DNA of 64,000 nt, taken from Lysobacter sp. Its GTDB lineage: Bacteria > Pseudomonadota > Gammaproteobacteria > Xanthomonadales > Xanthomonadaceae. This document shows, one piece after another, positions 44,069 through 52,779 of this stretch. Under the pieces are notes generated by a model. The model ran no database searches. It was not told the DNA's origin and saw only the letters and a program-made list of their open reading frames with translations. The position numbers and the translations under genes were made by a program. Numbering within the stretch: position 1 is the first letter of the stretch; each line of letters opens with the position of its first letter. The stretch spans positions 114,967 through 178,966 of the forward strand of contig WYBC01000035.1 in NCBI GenBank assembly GCA_011526085.1, read 5' to 3'.

Positions 44069-46255
44069 ATGAACCGCCCGCTCGCCTGCGCCCTGGCGCT
44101 GGCCCTGTCCGCCACCGCGCTCGTCGGTTGCGACAAGGACAAGAACACCGCCCCCACCGCCACCGACAAGGCCGCCATGCCCGCCGACGCCGCCCAGGAC
44201 AACCCGTTCTTCGTCGAAAGCCCGCTGCCGCTGAAGTTCCCGCAGTTCGACAAGATCAAGGACAGCCACTTCGCCCCCGCGTTCGATCGCGGCATGGCCG
44301 AACAGGTCAAGGAGATCCAGGCGATCGCGGACAACGCCGAACCGGCGACCTTCGACAACACCATCCTCGCGATGGAGCGCTCCGGCCTGCTGCTGGGCCG
44401 CGCCATCTATGTGTTCGGCAATCTCACCAGCGCCAACACCAACGACACGCTGGACAAGATCGACGAGGAATACTCGCCGAAGTTCGCCGCGCATCGCGAC
44501 GGCATCTATCTGAATCCGAAGCTGTTCGAGCGCATCAAGTCGCTGTACGAGAAGCGCGACACGCTCGGCCTCGATGAACAGGGTGTGCGCCTGGTCGAGC
44601 GCTACTACACCGATTTCGTCCGCGCCGGCGCCAACCTCACCGAAGAGCAGAAGACCCGGGTCAAGGAAATCAATTCCGAGATGGCGACGCTGTCGACGAA
44701 GTTCGGCCAGAACGTGCTGGACGAAGTCAACGACTCGGCCGTGATCGTGGATTCGAAGGACGAGCTGAAGGGCCTGACCGACGAACAGATCGAAGGCCTG
44801 GCCGCGGCCGCCAAGGACAAGAAGCAGGACGGCAAGTATCTGATCGCCCTGCTCAACACCACCATCCAGCCGCTCACCGCGCAGCTCGAGAACCGCGCCC
44901 TGCGCGAGCGCATCTACAAGGCGTCGATGAGTCGCGGCAGCCGCGGCAACCAGTGGGATACCACCGACATCGTCGCGCGCGTGACCAAGCTGCGCGCCGA
45001 ACGCGCGAAGATCATGGGTTATCCGAACTACGCCGCCTTCGGCCTGGCCGAAGAAACCGCGAAGAACCCTGAAGCCGTGAACAAGATGCTGGCCCAGCTG
45101 GCGCCGGCTGCGGTGGCCAACGCCAAGGTCGAAGCCGCCGAACTGCAGGCCATGATCGACAGCGAGCAGAAGGCCAAGGGCGAACCGACCTTCCCGCTGC
45201 AGGCCTGGGACTGGGCCTACTACAGCGAGAAGGTGCGCCAGGCGAAGTACGACTTCGACGAAGCCCAGCTCAAGCCCTACCTCGAAATGAACAACGTGCT
45301 CGAAAAGGGCATGTTTTTCGCCGCCGAGAAACTCTACGGCCTGAAGTTCAAGCGCCGCAGCGACCTGCCGACCTACCATCCCGACGTCAGCGTCTACGAA
45401 ATCTTCAACGAAGACGGCTCGCAGCTGGCGCTGGTGCTGGTCGACCCGTACGCCCGTCCGTCGAAGCGCGGCGGCGCGTGGATGAGCTCCTACGTCGACC
45501 AGTCGGAACTGATGGGCACCAAGCCGGTGGTCGCGCTGCATCTCAACGTGACCAAGCCGGCCGACGGCAAGCCGGCGCTGATGACCTGGGACGACGTGAA
45601 CACCACGTTCCATGAATTCGGCCACGTGCTGCACGGCATGTTCTCGAACGTGAAGTATCCGTACTTCAGCGGCACCAACGTGCCGCGCGACTTCGTCGAA
45701 TATCCGTCGCAGGTCAACGAAATGTGGTCGACCTGGCCGGAAGTGCTGGCCAACTACGCCAAGCATTACCAGACCGGCGAGCCGATGCCGAAGGCGCTGC
45801 TCGACAAGGTGCTGTCGGCCGAGAAGTTCAACCAGGGCTTCGCCACCACCGAATACCTCGGCGCCGCGATGCTCGACCAGCGCTGGCATCAGGTCGGTGC
45901 CGAGCAGTTGCCTGACGCCAAGGGCGTGATGGCCTACGAGGCGAAGGCGCTGAAGGACATCGGTCTGGACTACGCGCCGGTGCCGCCGCGCTACCGCACG
46001 CCCTACTTCAGCCACATCCTCGGCGGCTATGCGGCCGGCTACTACGCCTACATCTGGTCGGAAGTGATGGATGCCGACAGCGTGGAATGGTTCAAGGAAA
46101 ACGGCGGCCTCACCCGCAAGAACGGCGACTGGTTCCGCGACAAGCTGCTGAGCCGCGGCGGTTCGAAGGACGCACTGCAGTTGTTCCGCGACTTCCGCGG
46201 CCGCGATCCGCAGATCGCCCCGCTGCTGGAACGTCGCGGCCTGACCGCGAAGTAA
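44069..46255 (+). CDS. M3-family peptidyl-dipeptidase (Dcp-like) lipoprotein
   Basis: A 728-residue zinc peptidase. The N-terminus is a lipoprotein signal (ATALVGC, C21), so it is anchored in the envelope. HEFGH at residues 515-519 supplies two zinc histidines and E516, and E544 (25 residues after the second histidine) is the third ligand, as in thimet oligopeptidase/Dcp enzymes. DLPTYHPDVSVYEIF and DFVEYPSQVNEMW are M3A-like. It removes C-terminal dipeptides from short peptides. Divergent from the TonB receptor gene. Confidence 0.95.
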   Translation: MNRPLACALALALSATALVGCDKDKNTAPTATDKAAMPADAAQDNPFFVESPLPLKFPQFDKIKDSHFAPAFDRGMAEQVKEIQAIADNAEPATFDNTILAMERSGLLLGRAIYVFGNLTSANTNDTLDKIDEEYSPKFAAHRDGIYLNPKLFERIKSLYEKRDTLGLDEQGVRLVERYYTDFVRAGANLTEEQKTRVKEINSEMATLSTKFGQNVLDEVNDSAVIVDSKDELKGLTDEQIEGLAAAAKDKKQDGKYLIALLNTTIQPLTAQLENRALRERIYKASMSRGSRGNQWDTTDIVARVTKLRAERAKIMGYPNYAAFGLAEETAKNPEAVNKMLAQLAPAAVANAKVEAAELQAMIDSEQKAKGEPTFPLQAWDWAYYSEKVRQAKYDFDEAQLKPYLEMNNVLEKGMFFAAEKLYGLKFKRRSDLPTYHPDVSVYEIFNEDGSQLALVLVDPYARPSKRGGAWMSSYVDQSELMGTKPVVALHLNVTKPADGKPALMTWDDVNTTFHEFGHVLHGMFSNVKYPYFSGTNVPRDFVEYPSQVNEMWSTWPEVLANYAKHYQTGEPMPKALLDKVLSAEKFNQGFATTEYLGAAMLDQRWHQVGAEQLPDAKGVMAYEAKALKDIGLDYAPVPPRYRTPYFSHILGGYAAGYYAYIWSEVMDADSVEWFKENGGLTRKNGDWFRDKLLSRGGSKDALQLFRDFRGRDPQIAPLLERRGLTAK

Positions 46256-46275
46256 GTTCGACCGCTCCGCGTCAC

Positions 46276-46306
46276 CGACACCGCCCGGCCCGTCCGGGCG
46301 GTGTCG
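46276..46306 (+). terminator. Terminator after the Dcp-like gene
   Basis: Perfect 13-bp stem (46276-46288 with 46294-46306, CGACACCGCCCGG), 5-base loop, followed by TTTC. It lies 20 bp after the stop. Confidence 0.8.
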
Positions 46307-46371
46307 TTTCCGGGCTTCGGACAATCCGCGCGCCCGAAGCCGCGGGCCTGCGGATCGCATAAGCTGTCGCG

Positions 46372-47223
46372 ATGACGCACTCGCCCGACGCAGGATCCGA
46401 CATCGCCGCGGAAGCGGACACCCTGCGCGCATGGCTCGACGGCTTCAGCCGCGTTTTCGTGCTGACCGGCGCCGGCGTCAGTACCGGTTCCGGCATCCCG
46501 GATTACCGCGATACGGGCGGCGAATGGAAACGCCCGCCCCCGGTCACCTATCAGGCGCTGGTCGGCGACACCGCCACGTATCGCCGCTATTGGGCGCGCA
46601 GTTTCGTCGGCTGGCCGGGCTTCTCGTCGGCGCAGCCGAACGCCGCGCATCGCGCGCTGGCCGCGTTCGAAGCCACGGATCGCTGCACCGCGCTGGTCAC
46701 GCAGAACGTCGATGCCCTGCATCAGCGCGCCGGCAGCCGCGCGGTCATCGATCTGCACGGGCGTCTCGATCGCGTGGTCTGCCTCGGCTGCGGCGAAGAC
46801 TCCGCACGCGACGCGCTGCAGGCGCGGATGCATGGATCGAACATGGGCTGGCGTCCGCGCGATACCGCGGCCGCGCCCGACGGCGACGCCGATATCGATG
46901 CCGCGGCGGTGGAAAAGTTCGTGCCGCCGCACTGCGAGGTCTGCGGCGGCCAGCTGAAACCGGACGTGGTGTTCTTCGGCGAGAACGTGCCGCGGGCGCG
47001 CTATGTCCAGGCCGTGGCCGCATTGGAGGCCGCCGAAGCGATGCTGGTCGTCGGCTCGTCGCTGATGGTGTATTCGGGATTCCGCTTCGCGCGGATGGCG
47101 AAGGAACGCGGCCTGCCGCTGGCGGTGCTCAACCGCGGCCGCACCCGTGCGGACGCGCTCGTCGACCTGAAGCTCGAAGGCGAATGCGGCGCGGTGCTCG
47201 CCGCCGCATTCGAACGCGACTGA
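46372..47223 (+). CDS. NAD-dependent protein deacetylase of the Sir2 family
   Basis: A 283-residue sirtuin. GAGVSTGSGIPDYRD (33-47) and TQNVDALHQRAGS are the NAD-binding motifs, DLHGRLD carries the catalytic histidine, and two CXXC pairs (CLGCG and CEVCG) bind structural zinc. GSSLMVYSGFRFA is the final NAD motif. It removes acyl groups from lysines of metabolic enzymes using NAD. Cytosolic. The gene is convergent with the RsiV-like lipoprotein gene, only 3 bp apart. Confidence 0.95.
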   Translation: MTHSPDAGSDIAAEADTLRAWLDGFSRVFVLTGAGVSTGSGIPDYRDTGGEWKRPPPVTYQALVGDTATYRRYWARSFVGWPGFSSAQPNAAHRALAAFEATDRCTALVTQNVDALHQRAGSRAVIDLHGRLDRVVCLGCGEDSARDALQARMHGSNMGWRPRDTAAAPDGDADIDAAAVEKFVPPHCEVCGGQLKPDVVFFGENVPRARYVQAVAALEAAEAMLVVGSSLMVYSGFRFARMAKERGLPLAVLNRGRTRADALVDLKLEGECGAVLAAAFERD

Positions 47224-47226
47224 CGC

Positions 47227-48111
47227 TTACTGCGTGGTCGACTGCAGCGCGGGCGGCGCCGAAGGATCCACGGCGGGCGTCGGTGTCGGCGCGACCGACA
47301 CGAACATCGACCGGAACTGCGGCGCCAGCATCGGCGCCAGCACCGAAGTAGGCACTTCCACCGAACGCACGCCGTCGATGTAGGGCCCGACCTGATACGG
47401 CGGGAACACGAACCGCAGCGCCATCAGCTTGTGGCCATCGGGCGCGAGCACCGGTTCGAACGCGGCGAAGGACGCGGGCGTCGGTTCGGTGCCTTCGTCG
47501 ATCATGCGCCCGACCGTGCGCATGACTTCGGCGCGCTCGGCCGGCGGCAGTTCGTCGGCGTCCACGCGCTGCGACAGCGATGCATGCAACTGTTCGCGGG
47601 TGTAGTCCGAGATCGCGACCCAACTGGCGGCCTCGGGGAACAGGTCGTTCGCGGTCAACAGCCGGTTCTGTTGCGGCAGCCAGACGAATCGCGCCACCAG
47701 CGGCGCGCCGTGCGCACCACCGGTGTAGCTGGTGCCTTCCACGCCCACCGCCACGATCTCGGGCGTTTCCGCCTGCAGTGTGAAATTCAGCGACAGTTCG
47801 TACGGGCCGCTCTGCTTGGCCGGGTCGGCGGCCTGCACCGATTTCAGCAGCTCGGCGCGCGCGCCGTTCGCATAACGCTGCAGGGCCTCGGCGAGGCCCG
47901 GGTATTTCTTCGCTGCGGGCGGATAGCTGATGCCGACGACGTAACGCGCATCCTGTTCGATCACGTCCTTCAGATCCACGGCCGCCGGCGGCGCGGGCGC
48001 CGGCGCGGGGGCCTGGACCTGCGCCTGCGGCGCAGCGTTGTCGTCTTTCTTGCACGCGCCCAGGCCGAGGGCGAGGGTCAGGGCGACCGCCAGCGTCGCC
48101 GGGGTCTTCAT
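47227..48111 (-). CDS. DUF3298 (RsiV-like) lipoprotein
   Basis: A 294-residue lipoprotein with lipobox ALGLGAC (C20) and an Ala/Pro/Gln-rich linker, followed by a DUF4163/DUF3298 domain: VVGISYPPAAKKYPGLAEAL, TSYTGGAHGAPL (family signature) and LRFVFPPYQVGPYIDG. Domains like this occur in RsiV (lysozyme-binding) and in many exported proteins of unknown role. The ATG at 48111 begins the signal peptide directly; one at 48138 is possible. No partner sigma factor is nearby. Confidence 0.88.
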   Translation of the reverse strand: MKTPATLAVALTLALGLGACKKDDNAAPQAQVQAPAPAPAPPAAVDLKDVIEQDARYVVGISYPPAAKKYPGLAEALQRYANGARAELLKSVQAADPAKQSGPYELSLNFTLQAETPEIVAVGVEGTSYTGGAHGAPLVARFVWLPQQNRLLTANDLFPEAASWVAISDYTREQLHASLSQRVDADELPPAERAEVMRTVGRMIDEGTEPTPASFAAFEPVLAPDGHKLMALRFVFPPYQVGPYIDGVRSVEVPTSVLAPMLAPQFRSMFVSVAPTPTPAVDPSAPPALQSTTQ

Positions 48112-48237
48112 GGAAAACTTGGGAATGGAGGTGCGCATGGGGGACGCAGGTCGGGACGAGGTCCCGTTCGCAATGGGGGATGGGCGCAGGATAACGGAAG
48201 CGGCGGCGACGATGCGCGCCGGCGGACCGCAGGCATG

Positions 48238-48266
48238 AAAAAGCCCCGGGCGCGAACGCCCGGGGC
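48238..48266 (-). terminator. Terminator of the first cold-shock gene
   Basis: Perfect 10-bp stem (48243-48252 with 48257-48266), loop CGAA; minus-strand T run (48238-48242). It lies 20 bp beyond the stop of the gene at 48287. Confidence 0.92.
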
Positions 48267-48286
48267 CCGGTACCGGCGACGCTGGA

Positions 48287-48496
48287 TTACAGCGCCTGGA
48301 CTTCGTCGGCCTGCAGGCCCTTCTGGCCCTGCACGACCTTGAAGGTGACCTGCTGGCCTTCCTTCAGCGACTTGAAGCCGTTGCCCTGGATCGAGCGGAA
48401 GTGGACGAAGAGGTCCTGGCCGCTTTCCGGGGTGATGAAGCCAAAACCCTTGGCATCGTTGAACCACTTGACGGTGCCGCTCTGACGATCTGACAT
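48287..48496 (-). CDS. Cold-shock protein (CspA family)
   Basis: A 69-residue single cold-shock domain with RNP1 KGFGFITP and RNP2 DLFVHF, which bind single-stranded RNA or DNA. A nearly identical copy lies upstream at 48623 (differences at F18, N39 and Q49), with similar flanks, showing a recent tandem duplication. GGAGC precedes the start. It acts as an RNA chaperone during cold or general growth. Confidence 0.95.
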   Translation of the reverse strand: MSDRQSGTVKWFNDAKGFGFITPESGQDLFVHFRSIQGNGFKSLKEGQQVTFKVVQGQKGLQADEVQAL

Positions 48497-48573
48497 GTTG
48501 CGTTGCTCCTGAGAATTGCTGGACGGTGCCGACGGGCTCCGCCTGACGGCGGAGGCAACCCGAGGGAACCAAT

Positions 48574-48603
48574 AAAAAACCCCGGACGAGTGCGCCCAGG
48601 GTA
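48574..48603 (-). terminator. Terminator of the second cold-shock gene
   Basis: Imperfect GC stem across about 48580-48603 followed on the minus strand by TTTTTTATT (48571-48580). It lies between the two cold-shock genes, so they can be transcribed separately. Confidence 0.6.
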
Positions 48604-48622
48604 TTGTCTCGGCGACGCTGTA

Positions 48623-48832
48623 TTACAGCGCCTGGACTTCGTCGGCCTGCAGGCCCTTCTGGCCCTGCACGACCTTGAAGGTGACCTTCTGGCCTTCCTT
48701 CAGGGACTTGAAGCCGGTGCCCTGGATCGAGCGGAAATGGACGAACAGGTCCTGGCCGCTTTCCGGGGTGATGAAGCCATAGCCCTTGGCATCGTTGAAC
48801 CACTTGACGGTGCCGCTCTGACGATCGGACAT
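48623..48832 (-). CDS. Cold-shock protein (CspA family), tandem copy
   Basis: A 69-residue cold-shock domain with RNP1 KGYGFITP and RNP2 DLFVHF, three residues different from the neighbour at 48287. Its 3' flank also resembles that of the neighbour. GAGGAGT precedes the start. The upstream leader is long and AT-poor but unstructured in this reading; cspA-type genes often have long 5' leaders that fold with temperature. Confidence 0.95.
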   Translation of the reverse strand: MSDRQSGTVKWFNDAKGYGFITPESGQDLFVHFRSIQGTGFKSLKEGQKVTFKVVQGQKGLQADEVQAL

Positions 48833-49397
48833 GGGTGTTACTCCTCACTACTTTCAACAGTTGGTGGATACACGGGGCCTTGCGAGCGCCGCGACTGTCT
48901 AGCCAGGGGTAACGCGAACGATGAGCGGATCGTCTGGGGCCGACCGTGGAACGGTTGCTGCCTTGGATCTACCATCGGGCCACGATGTACCGTGATCCCG
49001 CTTGGAACAGTGCGCTCACCATACACCACAACGTCGCCGTTTTGTGAAGTGGGGGACGGAACTTTTTTCGCGGCTGGCGGTCGCCGCCCGTCGGCTGGCG
49101 GCCCCGCTCGCCGGCCGAACGGCGATGACATGCGATTTCACCCGGGGATTCCGCGACGGGAGCGGAATTCCGCCCGCGGCCGGCCGAAACGGCGAACGAC
49201 CCGACCCGGCGGGTCAGCAACGCCCCCGGCCGGTCGAAAGTGACGCGCTGCGGCAAGTTTCCGCGGCGACCGGGGGTCCGGATCGATTGGCACGCTTCCT
49301 GCTTGGATACTCTGCGAATCACCCGTGCAGCGTGTCCCGCTTTATCGCAAGGCGTTCCACCCGAGTCCCACGCAACGACGACCTTCCGAGGAGTCCA
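48833..49397. other. Intergenic region upstream of the cold-shock genes
   Basis: About 565 bp between divergent genes. It should contain the promoter and leader of the cold-shock gene at 48832 on the minus strand and, near 49287-49303, a sigma-54-like promoter for the small gene at 49398. No gene is supported; a longer plus frame (49002-49577) only becomes real from 49398. Confidence 0.5.
49287..49303 (+). promoter_or_regulatory. Sigma-54-like promoter
   Basis: TTGGCACGCTTCCTGCT: GG at 49289-49290 and GC at 49301-49302 are separated by exactly 10 bp as sigma-54 requires, and TTGGCACG is the consensus -24 block. The -12 block CTGCT differs from TTGCW in one position. The start would be near 49313, about 85 bp before the gene at 49398. 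Confidence 0.6.
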
Positions 49398-49577
49398 ATG
49401 CAACCCGAAGTACCCACCGCCAACGTCAGCGACGACGCCGTCGTCGCGCGTCTCTACGACCTCGCCCGCCAGGGCGATACCGCCACCCGCGAGTACCAGC
49501 TGCTGGATTACGTGATCCAGAAACGCCTGCAGCAGACCTACGGCGGCGAATACACCCGCGCCGCCTACGCCGCGTGA
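49398..49577 (+). CDS. Small conserved-looking protein
   Basis: A 59-residue helical, acidic protein (NVSDDAVVARLYDLARQGDTATREYQLLDYVIQKRLQ). GAGGAG lies 6 bases before the ATG at 49398, a very good ribosome site, and a sigma-54-like promoter lies at 49287. It ends just before a bidirectional terminator. Function unknown; size and promoter suggest a regulated small protein. Confidence 0.75.
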   Translation: MQPEVPTANVSDDAVVARLYDLARQGDTATREYQLLDYVIQKRLQQTYGGEYTRAAYAA

Positions 49578-49584
49578 CGGACCG

Positions 49585-49619
49585 GACTGGTCAGCCCCCG
49601 AAGCCGGGGCTGACCAGTC
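49585..49619. terminator. Bidirectional terminator overlapping the rhomboid stop
   Basis: Perfect 14-bp stem (49585-49598 with 49606-49619), loop CGAAGCC. It overlaps the last codons of the rhomboid gene and lies 8 bp after the small gene stop. Few Ts follow. Confidence 0.8.
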
Positions 49620-50211
49620 GGCGCAGGAAGTGCCCGGCCAGCGCCGGCTGCTGCAGCAACGTGAACAACAGGCCGTAGAGCGCGCCCCACAGGTGGGCGC
49701 TGTGGTTGATGTTGTCGCCGCCGCGCTTGTCCATCCAGATGCTGTACCAGATGTACAGGCCGGCGAACACGAACGCCGGCACCGGCAGCACGAAGAACAG
49801 CACGATGCCGCCCCACGGGTCGAGCAGCACCGACGCGAACAGCACTGCCGACACCGCCCCCGAAGCGCCCAGGCTGCTGTAGCGCGCGTCGTGACGATGG
49901 CGCAGGTACGTGGGCAGGATCGCGACGACTATCGCCGACAGATAGAACAGCAGATAGCCCACCGGCGTGATCCTGGCGCTGAAGTACGCTTCCATCAATC
50001 CGCCGAACGAATACAGCGTGATCATGTTGAACGCCAGGTGCATGCCGTTGGCGTGGATGAAGCCGTGGGTCAACAGGCGGTCGTATTCGCGGCGGCGGTC
50101 GATCGCCGGCGGCCACAGGATCAGCCGCTGGAACAGCGAATCGCGCTCCCATGCCTGCCACGACACGATGACGGTGACCGCGATCAGGGCGAGCGTGATG
50201 TAGGCGGTCAT
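49591..50211 (-). CDS. Rhomboid family intramembrane serine protease
   Basis: A 206-residue protein with about six membrane helices. The serine is in SSLGASGAVSA (S117) and the histidine in NHSAHLWGALYG (H173), the expected dyad; HANGMHLAFNMITLYSFGG (H58 region) is the L1 loop and helix 2 motif. It cuts membrane proteins within the bilayer. It is followed by a terminator; the POT transporter gene lies 27 bp upstream on the same strand and may share its transcript. Confidence 0.93.
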   Translation of the reverse strand: MTAYITLALIAVTVIVSWQAWERDSLFQRLILWPPAIDRRREYDRLLTHGFIHANGMHLAFNMITLYSFGGLMEAYFSARITPVGYLLFYLSAIVVAILPTYLRHRHDARYSSLGASGAVSAVLFASVLLDPWGGIVLFFVLPVPAFVFAGLYIWYSIWMDKRGGDNINHSAHLWGALYGLLFTLLQQPALAGHFLRRLVSPGFGG

Positions 50212-50238
50212 GCGCGCGCTCCGCGGGCACCGGCGGGA

Positions 50239-51858
50239 TCAGGCTTCACGGTAATAATCCTGCATCGGATAGCGCCGCGCGTACCAGGCGAAGATCATCG
50301 CCGCGGCGAACGCGAATCCGGCGAAGAAGAACATCAGGAATGCGTTTTCGCTCAGCCCGGTCGAGCCGATCCAGGCCTTCATCGCCTCGTTCTTCACCCC
50401 GGCGTTGGTGAGCAGCACCCAGACGTTGCCGAAGGTCACCGACAGCATCCAGAAACTCATGATCACGCCCTTCATCGCCGGGGGCGACTGGCTGTAGGCG
50501 AATTCGAGGCCGGTCGCCGACACCAGCACCTCGCCGAAGGTCAGCAATGCGTAGGGCACGATCTGCCACGCCAGCGACACCGGATCGCCGCCGTCGAGCC
50601 ACAGCTGGATGATGCCGGCGAGGACCCAGGCGAGGCCCGAGAACCCGATGCCGAATCCCATCCGGCGCAGCGCGGTGACCTTGAAACCGAGCTTCGTCAG
50701 CAGCGGATAGAGCACGAGGTTGTTGAACGGGATCAGCAGCATGACCAGCAGCGGATTGAGCGCCTGCATCTGCGCGGCTTCCTTCACCAGCCAGCTCGGC
50801 CACCACCACAGGTCGTGCGGCACCATCATCGCCTTGCCCTGCAGCACCCAGGTCGAGGCCTTCTGGTCGAACAGCGACCAGAACGGACTGACGATCGCGA
50901 ACACGATCAGGATCCGCAGCACCGCGCGCACGCCGTCGACCGCCGCGTCCGGATGCGTGCCGCGCGCGCGTTCGAGCTGCAGCGCCGTGCCGATGCCGCC
51001 CAGCGCCAGCACCGCGCCCAGCGCGAGGCAGAACGAGATCACGAACCCGAATTTCTCCGGCCACCACGCCGGCGAAATGGCCCAGCCGACCAGCAGCGCG
51101 AGCGCCAGCAGCACGCCGGACGCGGCCACCACGGTGCCGACGCCCTTGTCGCCGCGCGCGCCGCCGCGCAGTGCGGTCATGGTCACGCTCATGAATGAAT
51201 CGGGATCGCGCGGCGCCGGCGGCACGTTGGTGTACTTGTGCCGGCCCATCCAGAAAATGATCGTGGCGATGAACATCAGCACGCCCGGGATGCCGAACGC
51301 GACCGCCGGACCATAGGCGCTGAGGATGCGCGGCATCAGCAGCGAGGCGAAGAACGAACCGAAGTTGATCGTCCAGTAGAACGCGTCGTAGACGATCTTC
51401 GCGAGATGTTTGTTCGACTGGTTGAACTGGTCGCCGACGAACGAGGAAACCAGTGGTTTGATGCCGCCCGAGCCCAGCGCGATGAGGAACAAGCCCGTGT
51501 AAAAACCGGTGCGGTTGCCCTCGAACAGGGCCAGACAGGCATGACCGGCGCAGTACAGCAACGACAGCCAGAAGATGGTGTGGTACTTGCCGAAAAAGCG
51601 GTCCGACAGCCAGCCGCCGAGCAGCGGGAAGAAATACACGCCGATGACGAAGCTGTGGAAGACCTCCTTGGCCATGCCCTCGCGCTCGGCCTCGGGCAGG
51701 TAGGACAGCAGCACGCTGCCGATCAGGAACGGCACCAGGATGTTGCGCATCCCGTAGAAGCTGAAGCGTTCGCAGGCCTCGTTGCCGATGATGTAGGGGA
51801 TCTGGCGGGGCAGGCGGGCCGGGTCGCCGGCCGGAGTCGCTTCAGCGGCTGCGGTCAT
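50239..51858 (-). CDS. POT/PTR family proton-coupled oligopeptide transporter
   Basis: A 539-residue MFS protein with 12-14 helices. RLPRQIPYIIGNEACERFSFYGMRNILVPFL contains the ExxERFxYYG-type proton-coupling motif; GLFLIALGSGGIKPLVSSFVGDQF is the family's second signature. It imports di- and tripeptides with protons. In Lysobacteraceae it commonly sits near peptidases, and an M14 peptidase gene lies a little upstream here. GAAAGAT-type ribosome site is weak. Confidence 0.95.
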   Translation of the reverse strand: MTAAAEATPAGDPARLPRQIPYIIGNEACERFSFYGMRNILVPFLIGSVLLSYLPEAEREGMAKEVFHSFVIGVYFFPLLGGWLSDRFFGKYHTIFWLSLLYCAGHACLALFEGNRTGFYTGLFLIALGSGGIKPLVSSFVGDQFNQSNKHLAKIVYDAFYWTINFGSFFASLLMPRILSAYGPAVAFGIPGVLMFIATIIFWMGRHKYTNVPPAPRDPDSFMSVTMTALRGGARGDKGVGTVVAASGVLLALALLVGWAISPAWWPEKFGFVISFCLALGAVLALGGIGTALQLERARGTHPDAAVDGVRAVLRILIVFAIVSPFWSLFDQKASTWVLQGKAMMVPHDLWWWPSWLVKEAAQMQALNPLLVMLLIPFNNLVLYPLLTKLGFKVTALRRMGFGIGFSGLAWVLAGIIQLWLDGGDPVSLAWQIVPYALLTFGEVLVSATGLEFAYSQSPPAMKGVIMSFWMLSVTFGNVWVLLTNAGVKNEAMKAWIGSTGLSENAFLMFFFAGFAFAAAMIFAWYARRYPMQDYYREA

Positions 51859-51995
51859 GAAAGATCTCTCGGTTGGGAAACGGGCACGGGACGGACTGAG
51901 CGCCGAGTGTAGAGGGGAAGCGGGCGCGCGCGCATGTCCCCGCCCCGGCGGCTGTCGCGACCGCCGTTCAGCCGGACACGATCAGTGCGACGAAC

Positions 51996-52652
51996 TCACG
52001 CCCACTCGGTCAGCCCTTCGCGCGCGTACAACTGCGCGAACGACGGACGCGCCTTCAACCGCGCCGCGAGCGCGGCCAGATGCGGCCATTCGGTGGCGGG
52101 CTTCGGCATGTTGCGCGACCAGCGCATCAGCATGACCAGATAGAAATCGGCCGCGCTCAGGCGCTCGCCCAGCAGATGCGGGCCGTGTCCGGCGAGGTGC
52201 CGATCGATCCGGTCCCACTGCGCTTCGATCCGCGGCCGGACGTGCTGCAGCACGGCATCGGCCTGCGCCTCGCCGGCGGGCTCGTGCGGATACCACCACT
52301 GCCGGAACAGCGGCTGCACCATGTTGGCGAGATTGAACATCCACTGGGTGTAATCGATCCGCTGCGGATCCGCGAGCGTCGGCGCCAGACCGGCGGCCGG
52401 GAAGGCATCCGCCAGATGCACCAGCAATGCCGCGGCTTCGTAGTGCGCGCGGCCGTCGATCACCAGCGTCGGTACCACGCCGTTGGGGTTCAGCGCGAGA
52501 TAGTCCGGCGTCTTCTGCGCGCCGGCCTTGGTGTCCACCAGCACGAGGGCGTGCGGCGCATCCAGTTCGATCAGCAGCCAGTGCACGACCAGACTGGCGG
52601 CGCCCGGTGCGTAATACAGCGTGTACGGTGGGGTGTCGTGCGAGGTGTTCAT
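51996..52652 (-). CDS. Glutathione S-transferase family protein
   Basis: A 218-residue GST: YTLYYAPGAASLVVHWLLIEL, LALNPNGVVPTLVIDGRAHYEAAALLVHLAD in the thioredoxin-fold half and GERLSAADFYLVMLMRWSRNM in the helical half. The APGAAS start is typical of beta/theta-like GSTs in these bacteria. The start at 52652 is the first ATG giving a full thioredoxin fold; upstream sequence is unconserved. Substrate unknown. Confidence 0.9.
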   Translation of the reverse strand: MNTSHDTPPYTLYYAPGAASLVVHWLLIELDAPHALVLVDTKAGAQKTPDYLALNPNGVVPTLVIDGRAHYEAAALLVHLADAFPAAGLAPTLADPQRIDYTQWMFNLANMVQPLFRQWWYPHEPAGEAQADAVLQHVRPRIEAQWDRIDRHLAGHGPHLLGERLSAADFYLVMLMRWSRNMPKPATEWPHLAALAARLKARPSFAQLYAREGLTEWA

Positions 52653-52779
52653 GGCATCTCCGGCGCGAAGCCGCCAAGTGTCGCACAGCCTTCCGGCCGA
52701 CCGGACATGACCATCGACAGGCCTCCTGACGCCCCGTGCGGGGCACAATGCAAGGTCGCCACCACCCTCCCCATTGCCC

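Noticed and set aside
41128..44406. Long minus-strand frame (1092 residues) across the TonB receptor region
   Set aside because: It lies antisense/out of frame to the receptor and Dcp genes with Arg/Ala-rich composition; the receptor frame has a signal peptide, plug and barrel.
48833..49397. Possible tRNA or structured RNA in the cold-shock upstream region
   Set aside because: No cloverleaf, CCA end or conserved T-loop could be traced; it is better explained as a long csp leader plus promoters.
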